This document shows positions 33,496 to 43,600 of a stretch of 64,000 nucleotides of DNA, piece after piece (position 1 is the stretch's first letter; each line of letters starts with the position of its first letter). The DNA comes from Allomyces macrogynus ATCC 38327 (lineage: Eukaryota > Blastocladiomycota > Blastocladiomycetes > Blastocladiales > Blastocladiaceae). Location: the NCBI GenBank assembly GCA_000151295.1, contig GG745328.1, forward strand, positions 860,503 to 924,502, given 5' to 3'. The position numbers were made by a program, and so were the translations under genes. The notes below the pieces were generated by a model, which worked only from the letters and a program-made list of their open reading frames with translations, was not told the DNA's origin and searched no databases.

Positions 33496-35269
33496 ATGAC
33501 TGCAAGCATCAACGAAAAGGCCGAGAAGCAGGTCGGCGAGGCCCAGCTCGAGGCCGGTGTCGCCAAGGCGCTCGCAGCGCCGCGTTTGTCCATGATCCAA
33601 GGTGCCGCGCTGATTACTGGGTGCGTGTTCTTGTTCAAATTCTGTGCGACGTCGGCAAAAGACAACAAGCGATCATGAACTGACCCCATGACGCCCCTCC
33701 GACAACAATCATCACCACTCGTGACGATCCGAAAAACAGTGCCACCATCGGGTCCGGTGTCTTCTCGAACCCGGGCAAAATTGTCGGTCTCGTCGGCGCG
33801 ACCGGTCCGGCACTGATTCTGTGGATTCTCGGTGCCATTGTCGCGTTTGCCGCGTCCATGTCGTACGCCGAGTGGGGCAGTCGCGTCACGGCATCGGGCG
33901 GTGATGCGCCGTTCCTCGACCGCGCCTACACGCGCCCGCGCCGCTTTGCTGCCGTCGTCTACTCGTGGACGCGTGTCATTCTGATCAACCCAGGCTACAA
34001 CTCGTCGCTCTGCTACATTGCCGGCTCGTACTTCACGCAAGCGTTCCCGTCGCTGTTCCCCGAGGAGACGGGCACCTGGAACAAGATCATTGCGTAAGTT
34101 TGCGCATCTTTCAGAGATATGTCTCAGCAAACAAGATTTCTAACCCCTACGAACTCCGCCCCCCTTATTTCTAGCACGATTCTCTTGATCCTTCAGACTG
34201 TGGCCTGTGTTCCGTCCAACAACCTCGCCGGTCGCTTTGTGACCGCGACGACGGCCATGTCCGTGACGTGCCTCGTTCTCTTCTCGGCCGTCGGTCTGCT
34301 CAACATGTTTGGCGTCTTCTCGGGCAAGCGCAACCTCGAGTCGCTCAACGGCGACCACTTCTTTGCTGGCGCCAGCACCGACCCGTCGCAGTACGCCATG
34401 GCCCTGTTCAAGGCTCTCTGGGCCTACGATGGGTACGAGTCATTTCGCTACATGTCGCCGGTAACTTTTGGTGGTCAATATTCTCATTTCAGCTCTTTCT
34501 TGTCCCGTTTCATAGTTTCGCGAACCTGGCGTCGTCGCTCGGCGAACTGAAGGACCCGGAGCGCAACATCTCGCGGTCAACCATCACGGGCGTCGGCATG
34601 GTCGGCATCCTCTACCTGTTTGCCAACTTCTCGTTCTTCACGACTTTGACGTTCGAGGAGGTCTCGACGGGCGGCGAGTCGATTGCGTCGATGTGGGCCG
34701 AGCACTTGTTTGGCGACACGGGTCGCGTCATTGTTGCGCTCTTCATTTGCCTGACGGTCATTGCCTGCTCGTTCGTTACGCTCTACTCGGCATCTCGTAT
34801 CGCGCAGGCCACGGGTGAGACGGGTCTGATGCTCTTCCCCAAGTTTTTTGCCCAGCTGAACGGCAAGTTCCAGACGCCCGTCAACGCGCTGGCCTTCAAC
34901 TGCGTGGTGTCGGCCTTAATGTGCTGGGCACCGCAAACCGATGATGCCTTTTGGATTTTGATCGACGTTACGTCCTACCCGCTCTGGGTGTGGTACACGA
35001 CGACCAACTTTGGTTTGATCCTGACCAAGTGGCGGTCGCCGGGTGGTCTGTTCGCCAAGGACCCGACCGTCAAGGGCGTGCAGGTCACGCCGTTGGCGCC
35101 TATTCTCGTTGTTCTTGTCGGCATTTTCTTGCTCATCTTCCCGTTCTTCTCGGGCGGCACGGGTCCGATGACGTCAGGGATCGCACTGGGTGTTATCATC
35201 ACGGGCGTCGTGCCGTACTGGTTCCTCATCATGGCACCAGAGCGCGCTGCGGCCTCGGCGAGGGGTTAA
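33496..35269 (+). CDS. Amino-acid permease, APC superfamily LAT-type
   Basis: Exons 33496-33620, 33740-34093, 34175-34432 and 34516-35269 give 496 residues with about 12 predicted membrane segments. After a soluble N-terminus, TM1 carries the APC signature GATIGSGVFSNPGKIVG, followed by GPALILWILGAIVAFAASMSYAEWG, typical of L-type/Mup1-like transporters. The junction AYDGFANLASSLGELKDPERNI across intron 3 matches the conserved ELKxPxRNIPR loop of LAT proteins. Substrate is probably a neutral amino acid, but it cannot be read from sequence. Fungal members work without the heavy-chain partner that animal LATs need. Located after a 2-kb divergent spacer, on plasma or vacuolar membrane. Confidence 0.88.
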
Positions 35270-36108
35270 TTTGCGTTGTTCTCCACGTTCTCCACCCATT
35301 TTTTTACAAGTAGACCTTATCGTTTTTTTGGTTTGTGCTTTCGATGGTTGATTTGTCCCTTTACCCGCGGTCGTGCTCCCGTTGATGCTTCCTATTTTGG
35401 TCATGAGCCCCTCCGCATGTACAGCGCGTTGCGAAATAGATTGACGCATCACCCTCTCCACTTTCTGGTGCTTTGGTCCGATCCGTGAGGGATACGCCAG
35501 TCTTCATTTCTGAGCAGGTCGGCAGGAAGAGCGTGCCACCAGATCCAACAGCAACAGATTCTCCACATTGCAAGCATGCACATTGACGCACATTCTGGTG
35601 GGCGGTAGCTTTTGATGAAGAGGAGAATTGGTTGGCCGTGTCGAGAGAGAGCGGCTGATACGTGGAAGCTGTTCCGGAAAATTCAGCTTGAAGGTGATGG
35701 AGAAGCGATTGAGTCTCAAATTGTGGGGAGGGCGAAGAGAGAGAGGGCCTGAGTGCGGTACAGGTCCCAAATTGTTACAGACAACGGCAGTCTTCAACTG
35801 ACTTGGAATCAGGTGATCGCGTTCGTGCTGGTCTTCATGCTCTTTTGTTCGCGTTTCGGTCGTGCTTCGGTCGTGCAACCTTGCAAGGCCATCGCGCCTG
35901 TTTTATGGTGTTGCTCGCGACTCACCACCACACATTTTTCCTTTGCCCAACGACCGCGCTTCTCGACCGACTCGCTGGCACTGCTACCACCCGCACCCAC
36001 TGCATTGGCCGCGCGACCTTGCGCCGCACTGATCCGCCAGCTCCTGCTCGCACCCGTTCAACCGATCCGTGCTCTATTGGCCCTTGCGCAAGCTCCGCAC
36101 CCTCGTCA
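35270..36108. other. Intergenic downstream of permease
   Basis: 840 bp with no supported gene. GC content starts to fall here towards the decayed region that follows. Confidence 0.45.
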
Positions 36109-36767
36109 TGGCAAACGAGAACGAGGATCCAGAAATTGCGGCCGTCCTGGGTCTTTTGAACGACGACGACGACGGCGATGGGCTTCTGTATAGCAGCACC
36201 ATGGCCATGCGATTGGATTGTGTCGCAACCTGGCCAATGAGCGCTACCTGTCATTGGTACTCGTCTGTATCAATGATGCAGACGTCGCATCGTCCTACGC
36301 TGCATCGGAAATGTCCTACGCGCTTCATTAGTACATTCCGGCCTCATACGAGCAGTGCATCTCGCAGCCATTACTAGCCCGTGCCGCAGTTGGGGCAAAC
36401 CCGCTGGAAGACAAGGTGCCATTATTGGACACGCAACAGGGTGGGGCGGTCTTGCTGCACGCGGTACGATATTGGATTCTCGATTGCCTGTCTATTTGGC
36501 CGGGAACTGATCTTCTCCGCCTGCCTGCACATGTGTAGCTACTCGAGCAAATCATAATTGTCGTGCAAGACGACAATCCGGTCTTGGTTCCCACCAGCAC
36601 ATGTGATCGATTCATGCAAGCTGGGACCTGCCGCATTGACCAACGTATTCTTGAGTGATAACTCGTGCACCGGTGCCCGGGCATGCCGTTTGTGAACTGC
36701 GCTGCTGGCCGATGGCGGGTATTGGTGTCAATGTCGCGCCAGTTGTTCACGAACCTGTGGAATATGT
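36109..36767 (+). pseudogene. Decayed coding fragments, family unknown
   Basis: An ATG at 36109 opens an acidic start (MANENEDPEIAAVLGLLNDD). Protein-like text then continues in a different frame from about 36220 to 36660 with in-frame stops: CRNLANERYLSLVLVCIND, a stop, ARAAVGANPLEDKVPLLDTQ, another stop, then LLEQIIIVVQDDNPVLVPTS. Composition resembles real helical protein, but frames and stops cannot be joined by obvious introns. The left end of the inverted-repeat element follows directly. Family not recognised. Confidence 0.4.
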
Positions 36768-36917
36768 ATGGTGCAGGCCACAATGAACCTTCTGGATTAG
36801 TTTTTTACACACCACTCCTTACTCACTCCACCACTGATATTTTTACTGCCTGCAATAAATAATAGTCATTGCGCGCTACTTCCAGAAAAAATCCCCAGTT
36901 TCCTAGCTCACTGGGGG
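36768..36917 (+). repeat. Left terminal inverted repeat
   Basis: 150 bp, inverted match to 37627-37776. Differences include AGTTTCC versus AATTTCC and AGCTCACT versus AGCCCACT near the inner end. Confidence 0.9.
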
Positions 36918-37626
36918 TTATGGGTCAGATTTTCTTGAAGTCGACCACCAAGCTGCTCATGTGCTTGGTGCGACGTGTCTGCATTGCAATCATGATCAAC
37001 TTCATGATTTCCTGCACCATTGGCTGGGTCTTCAATGGGTACAGGCAGCGAGACCATCTCGTCCACAAGCATCTGGTCAGCTGGGACCATGCCTGGCCTG
37101 TCCTCCAAATTGCACGTCTCAGTCCCACAGTCCACGACCATAATAGTGTCAATAAATTTGGTCTCCCCGACCGTCCTCACAACGTCAACTGGCCGTGGAA
37201 TGGAGGTGAAGTGATTTCCACATCCCTTGTGCTGTGCAATGGCATGATGGGCTTGCCCAGATTTTGGGGCCATGGTGATCACTATTGGAAAGACTACACT
37301 GCCTTGTGTGTCAACACTTGGCCAAAACGAGCTTCTAGAAAGACTGGAGAGATTGTGGCAAGTCGGGGTATGTATTGAGAGCGTTGTTGGGTGATTGCAA
37401 GTGATTGTGGTTGTTCAGAAAATGGTGCTGCCATGTCACTTTCACCATTGAGATCAAGGCCAACCAACTGCTCACTCCAAATCTATCAACGCCTTCAAAT
37501 CACCTTCGATCCAGACCAAACAAAGTGCAATCGATTCGTATTGATGACGCTCATCGACCGTGCTCCTACATTTGCAATAGAAGTCCAGGACTCTCTGGCC
37601 ACAACATGGCCACTGCCATTTCTTGG

Positions 37627-37776
37627 CCCCCAGTGGGCTAGGAAATTGGGGATTTTTTCTGGAAGTAGCGCGCAATGACTATTATTTATTGCAGGCAGTA
37701 AAAATATCAGTGGTGGAGTGAGTAAGGAGTGGTGTGTAAAAAACTAATCCAGAAGGTTCATTGTGGCCTGCACCAT
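37627..37776 (-). repeat. Right terminal inverted repeat
   Basis: 150 bp, inverted match to 36768-36917. Contains the same TTATTTATTG-rich core and the GCGCGC palindrome. Confidence 0.9.
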
Positions 37777-38791
37777 GCAAGTCTTGGTTTGCTGACTTCA
37801 AGTTTGACGGCCATGCGTGGAAACGACTTGATTCAGCTTGACGCCAACCCTGGCCTGGCTGCGATCCATGTGCTCACTGTCGAAATGCTCAAGCGGAACT
37901 GCAAGGATGGAAAGGACGCGTATCTCATTGACACTGCCCACAAAGCTGCTCTCTACAACCATGTGCGCATGCACCACGCCAATGGGCCCCTGGTCCTGGT
38001 CATAGTGATTGCTGATTCTCATTGCGATGCTCGTCATGCTCGCCGCCTTCTCCACCATGATGGTTCCCTCGTGCGCGTCTCCCGTGCCCGACAACAACGA
38101 CATTGCCCACACGAGCATCGACTGCATGCTAGGAGACTCGCCGGGGGTTCACGCAGGCGCTGTTGATCCTCCAGGCCGTTGCTGGTACGAGTCCGCCCAT
38201 GTTTGTTTGCATTTGCTTTTTGGCCCGGCCAAATGCTCTGGTGCTCGCTTATTATGTGGTGCAATCCTGACTGAAGGGGCTCTCGTATTGATGTTGAATC
38301 AACCATCTTCAGGTACACTCACGATGAACAACGGCACTGCATTGGTTGCTATCAGAAGCCGGATCGTTCGGTCTGGTGCAAGCAACCCTCGTGCTCGTTG
38401 AACCAGAGCGGCCGTGTTTATTGCTCCGAATATTTGTACCGCGGGTCGAAGAAAACCGGAGTTTATCATTAGACCAAGCTGATGCGGAATGCGGCCTGTG
38501 GTGGCAGGTTTGGCCACAAAGAGCGACAAGAAAACACGCATCTGCTGTTTCCCATTTTTGCTCCCGTTTTCCGCATTGTCGCAAGACATGATGAACTTGA
38601 GAAACTGTCAGCATGGTGAAAGTGCCAGCGTTGGCGGTTCGCCGGTTCTTACTGGCCAGCACCGTATCTGCAAGCCTGCATCTGCATCACCCACTTTCGG
38701 ATTCAAATCTGGTTCGCCGACCATCACCCCCGTCGTCAATCCACCCACTCTCCCTTGATGATGACCTGCGCGATGATCATTGGCCACCGCA
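37777..38791. other. Decayed, low-GC sequence right of the element
   Basis: Plus-strand fragments such as GNDLIQLDANPGLAAIHVL and YLIDTAHKAALYNHVRMHHA (37825-38000) look protein-like but run into frame changes. No family recognised and no full gene supported. These may be the continuation of whatever gene lies left of the inverted-repeat element. Confidence 0.35.
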
Positions 38792-40497
38792 TCAGTAGGC
38801 AGTGCCCGCGTTGTTGATCCCCTTCACACCAATGATCTGGAGTTTGGGCACGCCCCGGCGCGTCATACCAGCACGCCGCTGCGCCACGATGAGAGCCGCG
38901 ACGGCAGCCTTCATGTTGATTTTGGGACGGTTTTCCATCTTGAGCTTGCGCAGCGACGGTGGCAGAAACGCGATCCACAGGCCTTGGCGGAGCTCCCAGT
39001 TGTACGAGACATCGATCACGCGAATGGTCGACGGCAACCCATTGCAGAGCGCGCTGCACAGCCCACACGACCGCATCACGAGCGAGACCAGGCCAGCGGG
39101 TCCGCAACAAAAAAGATCGCTGCCGTCAACTTGGCTGCCCGACAGATCAAAGTGCTTGAGACTCGTCGGGAGCGTCCACCCCGCATGACTGGCCTCACCC
39201 AAGGACCCGGGTGGCATCCCACCTGGCAACATCAGCAACTCGAGCGAGGTCGGGAGCAGGTCGGCACGCACTGACGCGAGCGGAAAAAACGTGTTCGCTT
39301 CCAACCATCCCACTACTATCGCATCAAAATGCAGCTCACGCAAGCCCGGCACAACCAGGTGCTGCACGACGTGTTCAACACACCGCCGATCATTTCGGGA
39401 GTCCTGCCATGAGCACGCGCGTCGGCTTGGGGTGGGAGCGAATAATCGAGAGCAACTGGTTTTGGTTCTCCGACAGGTCGTTGGCGAAAATGCATGCGCT
39501 GGACGCGTAATTCCGTGCTGCGATTGTTCTTGCCGCGCAAAAACTGGGTATGACCCTCTGGGGCCACGAGGTTCAGCGTCAGCGACTCCATGATCGTGTC
39601 GCGTGACGCCAGGGTATTGAGTACAAGCGGCAAGACTGGGAAGGGCAGGAAATGGTGGTAGAACGTTGTCAAGTTGGTAAGCTGCGTGGAAAGCGCACGC
39701 GCCAGGCTCACGGCACTTTGTTCGTCCAGCACCTCGTGGTCGTCCTCGTCATTGAAGAGCTTGAGCGAAATGAGTGACGACGGAAGCTTCTCGTAAATGA
39801 TGCCGAGCTGGTCGCCGTCGCCTGAGGAAATGAACCGCAGCGTCAAGTGCCGCAGAGCTGGCGGGAACCACTGCGCAAGCCGCGGAAACTCCTCAGCCAA
39901 AGGGCACACGTTGTCGAGTGTGAGGCGCTCAACACTGGGCGGGCACGGCAAACACTCGGCATCGTACGGCCAGCTGGCCCAAAGCGCGCGGCAGGCAGGG
40001 ACCGGCACCTCGCATTCTCTCGTTGCGCATATCGAACCTGGTCGATCAGGATGAGCAAGCTCGACCAATACCGCACCTCGCGCGTCATGTCAGCGAGGTA
40101 TTTGCCCTGCTCGGGCACGTAAACACGATGCTCGTTGCACACGGGCAAGATCAGCGAGAACGCAAACGTCATCGTCGTGTGATTCGTGGTCAAGCGAGAA
40201 ACGGTGTTCATGCCAGCGTCGGATCCACACCAGCGGCGCGTCGTCGGGGCCAGTGTCTGTCTCGTCTTCGTACTGAACGAGGAAATCCGGTCCGTCCTTG
40301 CTGCACCGGTTGAGGGCTGTGCGGACCGCGGGAGCAAACAACGCGGCCGACCAAATGGCAAAATGCAGCAGCGTCGCGGGGCCATTGACCTCGTCGTGGA
40401 CGTGCTTGCAAATCGTCTCGATCATGTCTAGCGGCAGCTTCTCGACGATCGCGCGATGGTCAACCGTCGTCGAGTTCACGGGCGCCGTGGCCATCAT
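38792..40497 (-). pseudogene. Leucine-rich-repeat-like protein, multiply frameshifted
   Basis: Reading starts at 40497 with VEKLPLDMIETICKHVHDEV, an F-box-like opening (LPxxxxxxI), and proceeds through LRR-like text: CPPSVERLTLDNVCPLAEEF, PALRHLTLRFISSGDGDQL, LRELHFDAIVVGWLEANTFF, PTSLKHFDLSGSQVDGSDL, PPSLRKLKMENRP. Continuity requires changes of frame near 40175-40200, 40005-40030, 39490-39510 and 39400-39420, none with a convincing intron. Four indels in one gene suggest a pseudogene, though consensus errors cannot be excluded. Related wording recurs in the fragments at 62.5-64 kb, so this is probably a small lineage-specific family. Confidence 0.6.
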
Positions 40498-40628
40498 CTT
40501 GGAGCTGGAGGACTGTGTGGCCGAGAGAACGGGAGTGCCGCGTGTGTCGGTGCGTCTTGATAGTCACCAGCCAAGTCGTGGAGCGAGACATGTTGGCTTT
40601 CATCATACCAATCCTCCACCTCCAACGA

Positions 40629-43600
40629 TTAGTCTCCGCCAAGTCCGCTCACCCCAGTCAACCCACCGCGCCCTCCCTCATTCCTCTTCGCACGCACGCG
40701 TTCCCGGCGCCGCGCCGACCGCCGCTCGTCCCCGTCCAGGACCCGCTTCTGGCCCGGCGACGGCGGCCGCGGCACGGGAACGCCACCAAATGCCACGGAC
40801 GCGTCGTCCACCTCCTGCTGTTTATGCGTCGATCTGCCCGACTCGGTACGTCGGTGACTGCGCGAGCGGACCCGGCCCGAGGCAATCGCCGCGGCCGCGG
40901 AAAAATGCTCCACCACATATTCCGTCTCGGTGCGTGTCCCTGGCTGCGTGACGGAATCGGCACTTGCAACGAGCCCCGAATCGGCCAGGACCTTGTCGAG
41001 CGGGACCGGGTCTGAACTCACACCCAAGTGCTCACGCTCCCACTCGCGGTCCCGCGCCCGGTTCTTGCTACTGGTCGCGCGGCGGCGCAGCGTCCGCGCC
41101 GGTGCCGGAGCGGATGTGTGCACGGACGGCATCGATGTTGCGGCAAGACGTGGTGGCGACCGGTCCGACGCCGACAAGTCGTGCGTCGTCGCGCGCGGCG
41201 GTGATGTGTCGGTGGGCGGTGCCGCGGAAGCGGCAACGGCAGCGGCTTGTTTCCACTTGCGCTTGCGTTCCTTGGCGAGCTCGACTTGCTCGGCGGTCCA
41301 CTCGTCGATGTGTGCCGCGCGGTCGGCGCGTGTTTGCGCGGCGTGGAGACCGCGGAGGAGTTCGTCGGTCAGAATGGGCGTTGGCTTGCACGGCAAGGTC
41401 ACGGGAACAGGTCTCGCCCCTGAATCCGCAACGAGCACGGGGTCAGGACGCAACGAGGCCACGGTCGGCGTGACCACTGACGGCCGACGTGGCGGCGATG
41501 ATGGCGGCAGCGCCAGCGAAGCGGATGGATCCCGCGAACGTGCAGCTGGCGGTTGAAAGGCTGGTGAGGTCGATGGCGTCTGCGAGCGCACCATCAGTGG
41601 AACAGGTTCAGGCGACGCCGACGGCGTCCGCGAGCGCACCGCCGGCGGATGAACGGTGGGCGACTCCGATGGGGTCCGAGAGCGCACGGACGGCGGATGC
41701 AACTCAGCGGTCGGCACCAACAATGTAGGAATAGCGAGGGCAGCATCAACGACCGGGGTCATCTTGCTGGTGGGCACCGCGCACAACGCCGACACGCGGC
41801 GGGAGTTTCTCGCCACAGCATCGGTCGATGGAGATGGCGGCCGAGAGATCGACGGGTAAAGTCGCGCTGGGGTCGTTGTCGTTGGCGCCGTATAGAAAGT
41901 CATATTGGCCACTGGGGCGCTTGGCATCACAGCAGCCGGAGGAGTGATGGGAGCAGGAGCGGCAAGGAGAGCAGTAGCGGGCATGGGAGCGGCGGGTGTC
42001 GGCGACGCTTGCGCTGCAAGGCGTCGGTAGAGATTCATCAGGCCCGTACTGCGCGGCACGTTGAGATCGTCCGACCCCGGTGACAGCGGTGCAAGTGGTA
42101 CCATCGCGTCGACATGCGCGTCCAACGACGAGGCCGCAGCGACCGATTGAACGCCCGGAAGACACTCGCACTCCGTAACGAGCGCTTCGAGCTGCTCCTG
42201 CTGATCGAGCGCGGTCGCGAGCGCGATCTCGGCCTTGCTACGGAGATAAGCCAAAGCAGACAGCGAGCGCGCGAGCGAGCACAGCGCCGCCTTGGCCTCA
42301 ACCGCACCTTGACGTTGCGTGATGGAATCGGCGACTTGCACCTGCGTCGTGGTCGCTCGTTGGATCAGGAGTTCAGCGCGCTCCACAACGTCTTGCCCCG
42401 ACGCGGATTGCTGCAGCAGCATCTCGCGCGTAGCCGCCGTCACGTCGGCCGACGACAAATCCACGCGAACCTGAGCGAGGCGCGCAACAAACATGGCGAG
42501 TTCGGCACGGACCTCGACGAGGTATGGCGCAAGCTCATCTAGCGCAATCGGCTCGTCCACTTGATCGTCACCCGCGTCCTTGTCCCGTCCCATCTTCGCT
42601 ACCGTCTCGCGAATCCGGTCCCCCGTCCACTCGTTCCAAACGGCGCCGCGAATTTCGGGTGCCTGCGATGCACTCTCGAGACGAGCGACCGTATCGGCCG
42701 TTTGCTGCACAACCGTGGTCAACGCAACGACCCGTGGCCGCAGCACCGCAATCGCCGAAAACCCCTTGGGGTCGTGCGCGAAATGGTCCACCTTGACGCG
42801 ATCGAGCAATATCTGCGCGCGGGCACATAGTGCCCGTGACGTCGTTGACGCGCGCGCCAGGGAGGCCACGAGCTGGATCAATGATAGCACCGACTCGTCA
42901 GCGCGGAGCGACTGCAGTGAGCGCACGATCTCGTCCGGGTTCAGGTCGAGATCGGGAACTTGATCAAGCCCGCGCGCCGCGCCACGCGCGGGGCTCGGCG
43001 AGCGCTGGAGCTCGGTCAGGATCTCGTCACACATGGGGAGCAACAGCTTCACCTGCGGTCCGAGCTGGTTGACGACCTCATCGAGAGTGCGCACACACCG
43101 CACCCACTCGGGCCAGTGCTCCGGGTGCAGCAAAACGTGACCGAAACCCGAGCTCGACTGCGACGAACGCGTCCCAACCGGTTCAGGCGGCGAGAACGGA
43201 ATTGGGCACGCGACGGGATCAGGCAAGCGCCGAAGCGGCGCGAGCGATCGTGCGTCCGGCACCGGTTCTCCGAGCATCTTGTTCTCAACCTCGAGCGTGC
43301 GCAGCGCCGCCGCGATCCGAGCACGGTGGTACTCGCACTGCCGGGCCAAAATCGAGCCGAGTTGTTCGGGTTCCTTGATGCTGCGCTCGACCAACGACTT
43401 GGCGAGCGTCAACCGTGCGATCCGGTGGCCGACGCCCAACTCGGTTCGTGAATTCGGTGAGTGCCTGTGGGCAATGGCCGCGTAGAGGAGCGCCTTAGTG
43501 CGTGCGTGTGCGAGCCAGTCTCGCGGGAGCCGTGGCTCACGAGATGAGGTTGGGTTGAGCGCTTTTAGGATCTTGGACGTGTCCGACTTGGTGCTGACGA

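Larger units (their letters stand above)
36768..37776. mobile_element. DNA-transposon-like element with 150-bp terminal inverted repeats
   Basis: The 150 bp at 36768-36917 and the reverse complement of 37627-37776 are almost identical, with only a few mismatches. They begin ATGGTGCAGGCCACAATG and end near CACTGGGGG. The 709-bp interior has no intact transposase. Its longest open frames (plus 36869-37378, minus 36908-37282) show no DDE motif. Size and structure fit a non-autonomous element (MITE-like). No clear target-site duplication is visible, so the outer ends may be off by a few bases. The element is lower in GC than the surrounding genes. Confidence 0.82.

Noticed and set aside
34268..34515. 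Read-through of the permease intron 34433-34515
   Set aside because: The spliced product joins AYDG to FANLASSLGELKDPERN, matching LAT transporters; read-through inserts unrelated text.
36869..37378. 169-residue ORF inside the inverted-repeat element as a transposase
   Set aside because: No DDE or zinc-finger pattern, and its start lies in the terminal repeat; treated as non-coding interior.
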